64,000 nucleotides of DNA from Apostichopus japonicus (taxonomy: Eukaryota; Echinodermata; Holothuroidea; Aspidochirotida; Stichopodidae): positions 25,899,166 through 25,963,165 of the forward strand of contig NC_092579.1 of NCBI RefSeq assembly GCF_037975245.1, written 5' to 3'. The position numbers and the translations under genes are program-made. Positions 44,601-51,109 of this stretch are shown piece by piece. The notes beneath the pieces were generated by a model, which saw only the letters and a program-made list of their open reading frames with translations, ran no database searches and had not been told where the DNA came from. Position 1 is the first letter of the stretch. Each line of letters starts with the position of its first letter.

Positions 44601-45775
44601 GTCCGTCAGGGGGGCATCCGTCCCCCTTTGACTGTATGGACGCTCCGCCACTCAGCATATTGCCCAAATTGTCACCAAAAAATTTCAAAAATACATTGCA
44701 AATTATTTTTCTCTCAGTAGATGCCCGAAAAAATCTCACCATATTGCCGAATTTTCACCCAAAAAATTGAAAAATACATTGCAAATTATTCGTCTTTTAC
44801 TAGGTGCTCGAAAAATTCTCAGCATATTGCCCAAATTTTCACCAAAATAATTGGTTGGGGAGCTGCAGCCCCCCAGCCCCCCCCCCGCCTCCTATGCCTG
44901 TGCTGCCATACCCTCAGAGCATTTTCCTTCTGAGACATTAAGTTACCACTCTTCAGTGTGTGGGAACGATCGGGAGAACTCTACATGGGAGGTAAGATTT
45001 GGGACTAGTACTATATAATGACCTATTAAGATTATCACTGCCCACATAGTTACGGTGTTATAGGATGTGAAATACATGAATTATTCTGAGAGTACTATTG
45101 GTTATGGAACAAAGGGACAGAATTAGACAGCGGCTTCAAAATATTTGGGAATATTCAACCAAATAACGTCAAAACCATTGACAACGAAAAGTATGTATAC
45201 AAAGAATGGTAACATCAAGATAAATGACATTGCTTGAAAACATGAAACTCCTTATCATTAACATTGCAGACATGAATACTCATGTATATAAGAACAGGCA
45301 AGCCTCATATCATTATCATTGTCGACCTATATACTCACGTAAGCTATCATCGGTAAATTCCAAGCATGTGCTAGTCTCGCTCCTATGGTGCACGTCACAT
45401 CCGGCCCGATGAAGCCATCGACGCCCTCTTTCCATAAATTGGTTACTCCACGCAACACGTCATCTTCCTCGCTACGCGTGTTCCAAAAATGGAACATGAG
45501 GTGGTGACCCGGAAGAAGGCTGGAATCATTGTTAATCGTGTCTATGGCCAAAGTCATTGCACCCGAGATTACTCGTCCTATTAAATCATATGCTGTAGAA
45601 TCTGCAGATTCGTCCTTGTTTTCAAACGCTACTAAATAGCCAAGTTCAATGGTGCCATCTTCATTGGGACATGCGGTTTTTGCTGGTGCATTGTTGACAC
45701 ACCAGGAAGGCATAGCAAATATTGACATCACAATAAACAAGGTAAAGACGGGGAATTGTATCCGACCCATTTAGT
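10840..45775 (-). CDS. NPR1-like: Receptor guanylyl cyclase, natriuretic peptide receptor-like (15 coding exons, 3' end missing)
   Basis: Single-pass membrane enzyme that converts GTP to cyclic GMP when a peptide binds outside the cell. Fifteen exons with agreeing splice phases give about 980 residues. Signal peptide at about 1-24; ANF-receptor-type ectodomain to about 470; membrane segment at about 471-493; kinase-homology domain at about 530-810; dimerisation helix at about 813-858; cyclase domain from about 870. The kinase domain keeps the VAVK lysine (about 567) and DFG (678-680), but has HGKLRSSN where active kinases have HRDLK, so it is a pseudokinase, as in this family. The cyclase has the metal-binding aspartates of FSDIVGFT (884) and ETIGDAY (928), with the guanine-selecting glutamate (924). 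About 70-90 C-terminal residues, including the RYCLFGDTVN region, are not found. Human NPR1/NPR2 and echinoderm sperm-peptide receptors share this layout; which ligand class applies cannot be told from sequence alone. Confidence 0.95.
11500..11626. repeat. (TA)n microsatellite
   Basis: About 127 bases of alternating TA with a few TCT interruptions, in the intron between exons 14 and 15. Confidence 0.95.
12047..12170 (-). CDS. Receptor cyclase exon 14 (start of cyclase domain)
   Basis: Encodes residues 858-899: PVANQLKRG, then [19 protein letters not shown], which includes the first metal-binding aspartate. The acceptor is GATTGCATTATAG. The donor is CAG followed by GTTATTAATT, which matches the consensus only at GT. 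The reading frame runs into TAA 9 bases past the junction, so retention of this intron would truncate the enzyme before its second catalytic aspartate. The join to exon 15 (Q then VVDLLND) matches the family. Confidence 0.94.
12843..13590 (+). mobile_element. PIF/Harbinger-like DNA transposon remnant
   Basis: The two ends are inverted copies sharing GGGTCACAT, GCGATTCAACACG and GATTCAACTCGCAA. Each end is flanked by TAA (12840-12842 and 13591-13593), the 3-bp TWA duplication expected of PIF/Harbinger elements. The interior contains the start of a transposase-like frame at 12992-13318. At 748 bp it is internally deleted and would not move unaided. It sits in the intron between cyclase exons 13 and 14. 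Confidence 0.82.
12992..13318 (+). pseudogene. Harbinger transposase N-terminus (truncated, HARBI1-like)
   Basis: A 108-residue frame beginning [18 protein letters not shown]. The segment [18 protein letters not shown], then [19 protein letters not shown], then THDQFVNIL follows the family pattern: Arg/Trp-rich start, a predicted helix ending in LRxxDxxSYRRYxRM, then the phrase opening the nuclease region. After FFISPHTLF the frame loses similarity and stops. The downstream DDE nuclease domain is absent, so no activity is expected. Confidence 0.75.
13594..13695. repeat. (GTGTAG)n hexamer microsatellite
   Basis: Degenerate tandem GTGTAG/GTGTAA units directly abutting the right end of the Harbinger remnant, starting within its TAA duplication. 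Confidence 0.8.
14298..14438 (-). CDS. Receptor cyclase exon 13 (dimerisation helix)
   Basis: Encodes residues 811-857, [19 protein letters not shown] then [17 protein letters not shown]. The heptad pattern forms the coiled coil that links the pseudokinase to the cyclase and sets dimer geometry. The acceptor is CCAATACCATAG and the donor is AAGTAAGT, phase 2 on both sides, consistent with exons 12 and 14. Confidence 0.95.
14640..15200. repeat. TGACC-family repeat fragments
   Basis: Diverged, partly interrupted units recognisable by CCCTTCTTGAAATATC, TTTTTGAGATATAGTGTT and the TGATC..TGATCTTTTGA equivalents of the TGACC words. No coding potential. Confidence 0.45.
15912..16095 (-). CDS. Receptor cyclase exon 12 (end of pseudokinase domain)
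   Basis: Encodes residues 750-810, [17 protein letters not shown] then [17 protein letters not shown]. The CWAEDxxxRPDF signature is the C-terminal lobe hallmark of this kinase-like domain, containing the conserved RP. The acceptor TTTCATTTTTCAAAG has a good pyrimidine tract and the donor is CTGTAAGT, phase 2. Confidence 0.95.
16255..16720. repeat. TGACC-family repeat, tandem degenerate units
   Basis: About three units in the intron between exons 11 and 12, each with an ATGACCTTCGACCTCTAC-type double half-site, a poly-A/CAAT segment and a TCGTGTTTACAAG word, at about 145-base spacing. Confidence 0.6.
17022..18143. repeat. Complex tandem plus inverted repeat ending in a hAT-like terminus
   Basis: GATCAAACGAACGAGGTACC recurs at about 17028, 17169, 17314 and 17613 in one orientation and at about 18013-18033 in the other. 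Units are about 145 or 299 bases and share GGGCCCGCCAGACGCCC. The right end, reading inward as CAGTGGCGTAGGAAGG, resembles a hAT terminus at 18143. The matching left terminus was not found, so the element may be truncated or rearranged. An open frame of 193 codons through the units is a repeat product. Confidence 0.65.
19395..19541 (-). CDS. Receptor cyclase exon 11 (pseudokinase C-lobe)
   Basis: Encodes residues 701-749, [17 protein letters not shown] then [23 protein letters not shown] is the family version of the kinase APE motif and DVYSFGII the conserved F-helix motif. The acceptor is TTTGACTTTTCAG and the donor ATGGGTGAGT, phase 1 on both sides. Confidence 0.95.
20440..20605 (-). CDS. 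Receptor cyclase exon 10 (pseudokinase catalytic-loop equivalent)
   Basis: Encodes residues 646-700, [20 protein letters not shown] then [19 protein letters not shown]. The catalytic-loop HRD aspartate of active kinases is replaced (HGK), while the metal-binding DFG is kept. The domain is therefore expected to bind nucleotide and regulate the cyclase, not to phosphorylate. The donor is CATAGTGAGA, phase 1, and the junction reads [14 protein letters not shown]. Confidence 0.95.
20693..21594. mobile_element. Non-autonomous hAT-like element, family A, with 8-bp target duplication
   Basis: The termini CATAGGCGTACG and CGTACGCCTATG are perfect inverted repeats. The octamer TCCCAATG flanks both ends (20685-20692 and 21595-21602). 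Inside the left end lie AGGCGGGGGGC and GACTGCCCCCC, then TTCGGGCAAAAGTCC and TTCGGGCAGCC words. The interior is interrupted by a (TA)n run (20802-20876), and the right part matches the copy at 4347-4849. No transposase. It lies in the intron between exons 9 and 10. Confidence 0.82.
20802..20876. repeat. (TA)n microsatellite inside family A element
   Basis: About 75 bases of pure TA, absent from the family A copy at 4347-4849, which has only a short AT-rich segment there. The expansion is therefore specific to this copy. Confidence 0.95.
22963..23030. repeat. (TA)n microsatellite
   Basis: About 65 bases of alternating TA in the intron between exons 9 and 10. Confidence 0.95.
24107..24448 (-). 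CDS. Receptor cyclase exon 9 (pseudokinase N-lobe)
   Basis: Encodes residues 532-645, [10 protein letters not shown] through [12 protein letters not shown]. It contains KVAVKPINK with the conserved lysine, then [18 protein letters not shown] and [18 protein letters not shown], which are near-universal in this receptor class. A glycine-rich loop is not recognisable. The acceptor CGATTTACTTTACAG and donor AAAGTAAGT are both phase 0. This is the longest internal exon (342 bases). Confidence 0.96.
24956..24973. promoter_or_regulatory. Two CRE-type palindromes (TGACGTCA) upstream of the P2X7-like start
   Basis: TGACGTCA occurs at 24956-24963 and 24966-24973, about 130 bases before the ATG at 25105. 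It is the canonical CREB/ATF binding site. A third copy lies at 27759-27766 near the other end of the element. Whether they act as promoter sites or as structural parts of the element is unknown. Confidence 0.5.
25105..25379 (+). pseudogene. P2X7-like C-terminal-domain protein, first coding block (frameshifted)
   Basis: An ATG at 25105 opens [19 protein letters not shown], which stops within 30 codons. A second frame, shifted by one base, continues from about 25191 with FEAESEGDD and [18 protein letters not shown], ending at a good donor, GTGGTAAGA. Proteins related to the P2X7 receptor cytoplasmic tail typically start with an acidic segment followed by PYxFEP. The cysteine-rich WCxCGxC segment that should follow was not found. 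The frameshift and missing segment indicate a decayed copy, although a small unseen intron could restore the frame. Confidence 0.65.
25806..25989 (+). pseudogene. P2X7-like C-terminal-domain protein, last coding block (in-frame stop)
   Basis: It follows a strong acceptor (TTTTTTCCCAG) and encodes [12 protein letters not shown], a TGA, then [20 protein letters not shown] and [17 protein letters not shown]. The pattern RYIAYRQxVxWxxGxLGRxxRVVLPSC, then IRxxFPxxxGxYTGF, is the conserved end of P2X7-tail-like proteins. The TGA at 25843-25845 stands where the family has tryptophan, so it is probably a TGG-to-TGA change. With the upstream frameshift this marks a pseudogene. A stop codon follows at 25987. 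Confidence 0.75.
28074..28139. repeat. (TA)n microsatellite
   Basis: About 65 bases of pure TA in the cyclase intron between exons 8 and 9. Confidence 0.95.
28353..28456. repeat. (GGAT)n degenerate repeat grading into GGGA
   Basis: Imperfect GGAT/TGGA units change stepwise to GGGT and then to pure GGGA at 28457. The neighbouring pure array probably arose from this older repeat. Confidence 0.85.
28457..28900. repeat. (GGGA)n array, 111 perfect units
   Basis: 444 uninterrupted bases of GGGA, followed by GGGGGGAATA. On the cyclase-coding strand it reads (TCCC)n and begins about 36 bases downstream of the exon 8 donor. The G-rich strand could form G-quadruplexes and the purine/pyrimidine asymmetry could form triplex DNA. 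The long Gly/Arg/Glu and Pro/Ser/Leu open frames across it are artefacts. Confidence 0.98.
28940..29042 (-). CDS. Receptor cyclase exon 8 (juxtamembrane segment)
   Basis: Encodes residues 498-531, [19 protein letters not shown] then [15 protein letters not shown]. It matches the family's cytoplasmic linker (ELxxxLWxVxxDDI). The acceptor is GGTTTTCTTTGATAG (phase 2) and the donor ATGGTAACG (phase 0). At 103 bases it is the shortest coding exon. It sits between a 431-base intron and the GGGA tract. Confidence 0.92.
29474..29658 (-). CDS. Receptor cyclase exon 7 (membrane-spanning segment)
   Basis: Encodes residues 436-497: the end of the ectodomain ([15 protein letters not shown]), a juxtamembrane cysteine pair (ECGFDNEFC), then the hydrophobic stretch [20 protein letters not shown]. 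The cysteines correspond to the pair that lies just outside the membrane in natriuretic peptide receptors. The acceptor is TTTTATTCGTTGCAG and the donor AGGTAACA, phase 2. Confidence 0.95.
29760..31500. other. Intronic stretch, nothing coding recognised
   Basis: Intron between exons 6 and 7. It holds a G-run at 30795-30809 and AT-rich sequence. No exon with agreeing phase is needed here, because exon 6 joins directly to exon 7 in phase 0. Confidence 0.5.
31516..31634 (-). CDS. Receptor cyclase exon 6 (membrane-proximal ectodomain)
   Basis: Encodes residues 396-435: [20 protein letters not shown] then [13 protein letters not shown]. The G-x-x-x-xIDxNGDR-type phrase is the last conserved motif of the ligand-binding domain. 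The acceptor CTAATTTGCAG follows phase 1 from exon 5. The donor is GAGGTACTG, a weak site. It was found by continuity of frame and motif. Confidence 0.9.
31708..31761. repeat. Perfect 18-bp inverted repeat next to a splice acceptor
   Basis: AATGGTTTCATTATTCAG and its exact reverse complement are separated by 18 bases. It starts 74 bases from the exon 6 acceptor boundary and would form a stable hairpin in the pre-mRNA. Confidence 0.65.
31993..32033. repeat. Flanking repeat word, left copy
   Basis: AATATTGATGTGAAAGGTTT followed by GGTATGGTATCCGAGAAC. The same word occurs twice to the right of the arrays (about 33206-33243 and 33270-33314), where it is joined to GCATATAGCCTACTAYAAGG. The inverted arrays therefore appear to have inserted into, or expanded within, a pre-existing tandem repeat. 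Confidence 0.65.
32043..32458. repeat. Palindrome-rich array, left arm (19 units)
   Basis: Nineteen copies of GGTCCGCGAGACCGAA or close variants. Some are directly joined and others are separated by ATTAAAAAA-type spacers, giving 16- and ~25-base units. The core GGTCYGCGAGACC is itself nearly palindromic. The array is the reverse complement of the one at 32819-33158. The unit is much more GC-rich than the window average. Confidence 0.95.
32636..32752. mobile_element. Fragment of family A hAT-like element between the arrays
   Basis: The words CCCCGTAGCGTCAACC, GGTGGCGCT, TTTTCGGGCAAGG, CATGCCCCCTTCC and TCTCCCGTAGGCTTATG correspond in order to the right part of the elements at 4347 and 20693. 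No left end was identified. Confidence 0.5.
32819..33158. repeat. Palindrome-rich array, right arm (16 units)
   Basis: Sixteen copies of TTCGGTCTCGCGGACC or variants with TTTTTTAA spacers, in the opposite orientation to the left arm. The two arms are about 360 bases apart and could pair over more than 300 bases in the intron 5 transcript. Confidence 0.95.
34085..34390. repeat. TGACC-family repeat plus short CA-rich run
   Basis: Two diverged units with GACCTTCTCCAG, TTTTGACCTCTGAC and TCTCAAGATTTTGTGTTTC words. They end in a GCGTCACAGACACACGCGC run, a pattern seen at other ends of this family. Confidence 0.55.
35064..35199 (-). CDS. Receptor cyclase exon 5 (ectodomain)
   Basis: Encodes residues 351-395, [20 protein letters not shown] then [14 protein letters not shown]. 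[16 protein letters not shown] is the conserved helix of ANF-receptor domains, and NTT, NGT and NRT are potential glycosylation sites. The acceptor is ATCCTATCTTTTCTCAG and the donor GAGAGTAAGT, phase 1. Confidence 0.95.
35915..37581 (+). mobile_element. TTAA-flanked DNA element with ~220-bp terminal inverted repeats
   Basis: AGACCAACTATGGAGAC opens the left end, and its reverse complement closes the right end next to TTAA (37582-37585). The left site is a degenerate TTTA. Inverted similarity extends inward: GGTGACCCTGTGACGTCACT with TTTGTATACC near 36110-36140 is mirrored near 37345-37375. TGACGTCA lies 204 and 215 bases from the two ends. The interior has a short frame with a THAP-like beginning. 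THAP zinc fingers are typical of Kolobok transposases, which also use TTAA, but no full transposase is visible. It lies in the intron between cyclase exons 4 and 5. Confidence 0.7.
36224..36306 (+). pseudogene. Possible THAP zinc-finger N-terminus
   Basis: ATG at 36224 gives [11 protein letters not shown], a C-x4-C start like those of THAP domains (MPxxCxVxGC). The frame then runs [12 protein letters not shown] and stops, without the later Cys-x2-His. A splice (CAG then GTTCTG) could leave after GCR. Only the first eleven residues support the call. Confidence 0.3.
38397..38560 (-). CDS. Receptor cyclase exon 4 (ectodomain)
   Basis: Encodes residues 296-350: [20 protein letters not shown], then [20 protein letters not shown]. 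Includes one NVS glycosylation site. The acceptor is TTTTCGTTGACAG and the donor GACGTAAGT. Phase 1 in and phase 0 out agree with exons 3 and 5. Confidence 0.93.
38596..38815. repeat. TATAGGC-type AT microsatellite
   Basis: (TA)n followed by repeated CTATATATAGG blocks of variable length, starting about 35 bases from the exon 4 acceptor boundary on the intron side. Confidence 0.9.
39229..39375 (-). CDS. Receptor cyclase exon 3 (ectodomain)
   Basis: Encodes residues 247-295: [20 protein letters not shown], then [17 protein letters not shown]. It corresponds to the RxYxxLG strand and the following helix of the ligand-binding domain. The acceptor is GTTTGCTTTTCAG and the donor TTTGTAAGT, phase 1 on both sides. 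Confidence 0.93.
40911..41217 (-). CDS. Receptor cyclase exon 2 (ectodomain, LYSTFART motif)
   Basis: Encodes residues 145-246: [19 protein letters not shown], then [14 protein letters not shown] and [16 protein letters not shown]. The LYxTFART phrase and following helix are the strongest family signature of the ectodomain. The junction with exon 1 reads MIAY-QCYDPE. The acceptor is TTTTCTTCAAACAG and the donor CGAAGTAAGT. Confidence 0.95.
41548..42428. repeat. 13-bp minisatellite, about 68 units
   Basis: Units of GATGTGCATACAT and four common variants (CATAGAT, CATTCAT, TATAGAT, AATAGAT endings). Variants recur in blocks such as CATTCAT-CATACAT-CATAGAT, a higher-order pattern. Since 13 is not a multiple of 3, 39-base supercycles stay open in several minus-strand frames, giving His/Ile/Met-rich open frames that are not genes. 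In the intron between exons 1 and 2. Confidence 0.97.
43624..44042. repeat. 32-bp tandem repeat, 13 units
   Basis: Unit AACTGAAAAGGATCATTC followed by AATGCTCCCTCGTT. Two units carry GGGAGCATTCAATGCTCCC, a perfect 19-base palindrome. CTCTAT replaces CTCGTT in two units and marks a higher-order period. Directly contiguous units without spacers rule out a CRISPR array. Confidence 0.95.
44186..44653. mobile_element. Fold-back hAT-like element
   Basis: CAGTGGCAGAGCGTC opens the left end, and GACGCTCCGCCACT closes the right. The arms (44186-44331 and 44505-44653) are about 90 percent identical in inverted orientation, sharing GACGGACTCAAATGGACTGC and CGCGATTATTGAC. The centre contains GGTGGCGCTCCGCTTGG, related to family A. 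No 8-bp duplication is visible; the right flank is another element. Confidence 0.68.
44654..44915. repeat. 84-bp tandem repeat ending in a poly-C/GCCTCCTA terminus
   Basis: CATATTGCCCAAATT-type words recur at 44656, 44740 and 44823. The block ends GGGGAGCTGCAGCCCCC then CCGCCTCCTATGC, which matches, in opposite orientation, the element end at about 63685. Confidence 0.65.
45339..45775 (-). CDS. Receptor cyclase exon 1 of the coding region (signal peptide and N-terminal ectodomain)
   Basis: Start codon at 45770-45768, giving [20 protein letters not shown], a signal peptide probably cut near residue 24, then [26 protein letters not shown] and GFIGPDVTC. The FIGPxC phrase is typical of ANF-receptor domains. 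The exon begins 5 bases before the ATG, after TCTTTTTCTTTTTAG, a strong acceptor, so a non-coding exon lies upstream. The donor is TACGTGAGT, phase 0. Confidence 0.94.
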
Positions 45776-45779
45776 CTAA

Positions 45780-46330
45780 AAAGAAAAAGAGATAATTAAT
45801 TGTTGAAGCAGAAGTTGTTGGACATGTATGGTACCGTACGCTTTACAGGTTCTTTCGAGAAAACCTTTCATGCCACTTGTAAGTAATACTTTACGGGCAA
45901 TAAATCTGAAGCTGAGAAAATAACTTCACCAAACCATCATAATTGGTCTGTATGATAGAGATACTAATGGTGTAACAATTTCCCCAAACAGCTAAGGAAA
46001 GTGATTCCATTTGAGATATTTCACAGTTAAGTTTCACAGTTAAGCCTTCATACACAAACCTGAGGCCTTGAACTAGTCTAAATATGACTCTAAGGTGACA
46101 TGATAGCATTTATGACCTTTGATCGTCGAAGAAAACAATGACGTTCTAATCAGTAACGTAATCCTATACAGACCATGTTTATGTAGTTTATTTTAGTTTA
46201 GTTCAGTTTAGTTTAGAGACCCAATGATCAGGAAGCCTTGCAGTAGCTTATCTGAGACCCAATCCGTTTTAGCTCGACGTGAAAACAAAGGGGACGTGAT
46301 TGAATTACATTGTTTGCAACCCAGATCATA
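45780..46330. other. Upstream intron or 5' region, nothing recognised
   Basis: Sequence immediately upstream of the first coding exon. It must include intron sequence, because a splice acceptor precedes the start codon. The untranslated exon and promoter could not be placed. Confidence 0.4.
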
Positions 46331-46337
46331 TGCCATC

Positions 46338-47070
<733 letters not shown>

Positions 47071-50000
47071 CTACACAAGGATCGTTACTTTAATTTTTTC
47101 GTTTCCGCGTGACAACTTTGTCGTACAGCTGGGCAGTTTTAGTTTCTCACCTCTAACCAAATGTGATTTGATGATGTCAAAGGAACCTCAGTATGTTTCA
47201 GAAGAAACTGTTTTACTTCTCCAGTTGATTTTGGTATTCCATGACGGTGGGCTATTATCAATAGAAGTCTCTACAGTCATTGCAATTTTATTGTAACTTG
47301 GAATGTTCTTCAAAGCCAATATGGCTTCCGTATCGTTCAGGAATAACGCCCTCATTTGAGTCGTACGCCTACAAATAGTACAATACTAAGTAATTAAAGT
47401 TCAAGCGAAAGTTTTCTTCTGTGAAATGTAAAGCGCTCACTCTTTACAGTAACTATCAATTATTGATGGCATAAATTTCCAAATTTAAGTCACAGATACA
47501 CAGTGGTATAATGTGGTTAAAATTAGAAATATTCACATATAATTGCGCACCTCTTTATATAAGGCATGGAGAGATTTATGCGGTTATGTGGCACTTGAAA
47601 AGTATAACCTCTTAAGTAACCAAGCGAGTTGAATCTAAGACATAATTTTCCTGTAATGGTAATTATTTCAAGACTAAATTTTCATGTTTACGGCCTGTAG
47701 ACTATAGAACGTAACAGATTGTTATTTTCAAACGACTGTACAGAATTGCACTACCTTAAAGTTCATGCAAGTTTTATATTAAATTAAAAGGATGTTTATA
47801 TACGAACTTATAGCCCGATCTTTTGCGACTTACAGAAAAAAAAGAGCCTACAAATATTTGCTTAACTTTGTTGAAAACAATTCAGCTTTAGAGATAAAAG
47901 TTTACAAATTTCATTACTTAAACATCGACTAGCCTATATTATAATCTGCATGATGTGGATGGGGGAGGGGTGCATTATACTGTTACAATTGTTCTCTTAA
48001 TGCTAATCTCGTGCTAGTTAAAGAGCACACGTTGAGGCAGAACTGTCAGTGTATTGCTCATAAATTCCCAAACCAGTAAGGCTAATTTTCGTAATTGTTT
48101 CAGGTGACTTTTCAAAGTTCTTAATTCGCTGATATCTGAAGTTTTCGTTAGTTATGTTACTTTCTTAACTTAACTTAATGCAGCATTCATGTCTTTAAAA
48201 CTCATTTGATAATTTGAAAAAACAAGTGGAACTTCGTAGTATATATACCTAACTGAAAATTGCATTAATTTATTGTACAGTTTTTATCCTTCAGTGTAAA
48301 CAATTTCGGTGTAACCAACTAAATATGCGACGAAATCACGCAGAATTATTCTAGAAATCTCTACAAGTTATTGTACATTAAGTAGCTTCTTGAAGTGCTC
48401 CACAGCTGCTGAACAAAGAGTGGAAGAAGTTACCCAAACTTAAATTTAAAGTTATTTGAACGATCAAAATTTATAAGCACGGAGGTTGGTGATTTCGTAT
48501 CATTTGTATTGGGGAGGGGGGGGGGAAGGGGTGGGCGGAGGGGTTAGGGAGGGGAGAGGGACTGGGTTCGTCCGACTCCCATTACCCCTATTTATACGGC
48601 GGTCAAGAATAGCGACAAATATGAACATTCCGTGAACACGATGAAACAAGCTTCGAATGCCAATGCCGTGTTCAAGTTGTTAAAGTTTCTATATGTTAGT
48701 AGGCCTATTCATGGAACAAACAATTGAATCACGTTGAAAGTGACCATAGAAAACTGTTGTCTGATCGAGCAGCTGGCTACCTGAAACTTGAGGCTAACGT
48801 TTCATTTCATGGAATAACTTGCATTTGATTGCACGACAATATTAAGTGTAAAATAATCAAGGTAGGAACTTACTTGAAGGTTTAGTTTACATATATATAT
48901 CAGCAGTTATAAAACAACGTAATTTACACAGTTAATCAATACCGTTACAAAACCAGTCCATAGCACGAAGTATAGCTATGTCTATATGGCCATACACTGA
49001 ACAGCAACTCACAACACGAAAGGAATGCCAGGATTATATCTTCAAAAATAACAGTCACAATTTACTGTTCATAACCTTTCCCATTTGATCGTGTTTATAT
49101 GTATTATCAGACGATAGCACCATTTGCACTATGCGCCCATAGTTGACCGATTAACTTGGTTTTTAACCAAAAAATGTGCATCGAATTTATACACACTGGA
49201 TCTTGTAAATGCTGTCCAAAGCGAATTTTCTCATGGAACAACAGGTTGAGGTGGTCAATGGTCTTTCGTAAGTGTGTATACGTCTTTCATATCACCACAA
49301 ACATATAAATATTCCACCGGTATCCGTTAACTAACAATCGCAAAAGGTTTTGATGTCCTTCCGTTTCTCATGGGTTCAAAGCCTATTCGACTAGGGCTGT
49401 AGTCCTTTCAGGAAATAATAGGAAATGATGTTTCCTTCCTTATTAGACAAACAAGAGACTATACGACAGAATGTGAAATAATATTTTTTTGGCTCAAGAC
49501 GATTTCACACAAAAACGTATTAACTTGCTGAAATTTGTTCATAGTAGAGAGGCCCTGCCAATCCAGCACACAGGTACACCACACCTACTGTTAGCAGTAG
49601 CTGGACTGTAGGCATATTTATTGACAGAATGGTGCTTGACTAGTGCGTACTCCGTAGATATTGAAAAATGAGCTTGTATCACTTCGAGTATATTAGTTTC
49701 TGTCAGCTCAAACTAATAAAAGTAAATAAACAAAAATAAATAAAATAAAAGAACACACAACAATAAATAAAAATAAATATATAGGCAAAATTAAATAAAC
49801 GAACACACTGAGTGTGATTGAATTAGAAATACGCAAAAAATAAAAGCAACGTGTTAGAAGCCAAACCACAGGTAAAACTTTTAGTTGTTTGCCATAAATA
49901 GACTCAGAAGAAACCGAAAAATGAAACCATTGCCGTTATCATTTTAGAAAGAATTTAAAATGTGTCTGGTGCTTCACCTCGTATTTTATAATCGCAAAAA

Positions 50001-51105
50001 CAAAACAAAAACGAAAGAAAATAAAAATAAAAATAAATAGAACTTACCCAGATATCCGATTGAAACTCCTTTATGAATGACAAAAAAAAGTACTGTAGTA
50101 TAGTTTATTCCCAGTCCAAAAACTGAATGGATAAACGTAAAAAGGCAGCGCAATTATAAGATAGAATGCCAGACTGTGTGCTCAAAACACAAGCCTTGTC
50201 CCATCATTTCTAACGTTCACTTGAAAAAAAATACGGAAGCTTGTATGATCCATCACTAAGGGTATAAAAGTTTCCAATTAAAATTTCCGTACAAGCGCTG
50301 TTAACTTACACCATGTATGCCATGTAGGAAGTGCAATGAATTGATGTAAGAACCAAGCTTCTCTATATATCAGCGGCTAAGTAAGACCATGAAGTGCCCA
50401 GTATTTGGTCGGCAATCGGCAGGAATTTTGTGGGATGATGATGGAAGATCATATTTTGCGCCACTATTAGTCTAGTTCATTGGCCACCAGTGTATGCTAT
50501 AGGGGCATCACAATCTGCAAGTGGAACGGAAAATCGGTGATCATAAGAACTTAATATTTCATATAGGTGTCCAAACACGTTGTGGAGTTGTTTGGTAAAT
50601 ACAAAATACTGCAGTTTCAGTAAAGTGTCGAAAGGTCGTTGAATGATATAACTTGATATACAATATAATAACTGGCTAGACTTTCTTCACATTGCCACTG
50701 TCAATGAGACTTATCACTACAGAAATTAAGAAGGACTTGAAACAAACTACAGGCATTGTGCTGCTAGCACTGCCAATTGTAAGGTGACGGCAAATGAAAA
50801 CTGCAACCTTCCGTCAAGTCTTTTCGACAGCCACACATTAATAATACTGCATTCTACGTTACCGGATACCAATATCCTGCAGAGACCCAACAGGTAATTC
50901 CATGGGCGTCGACTTGTTTTAAATTGTGGCTAAAGCGCCGGAAAATGCTTATGACGCACTTTAAGTCTCCTAAGATGAATTTTACTGCTTATAAATCTGG
51001 TCAATTGATTGATTGAGATAAGGACAAAGATAGAGAGCAAAACTACTTTTAAAAAGATTTTTTATTAGTTAAAGAAACCGCAAACTGCTTAGCATTTCTT
51101 GCTGT
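47071..51105. other. Non-coding stretch, nothing recognised
   Basis: No exon or structured repeat supported. A G-rich segment at about 48512-48570 (runs of 4-10 G) is the only compositional outlier. The untranslated first exon and promoter of the cyclase gene could lie here. Confidence 0.45.
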
Positions 51106-51109
51106 TTGT

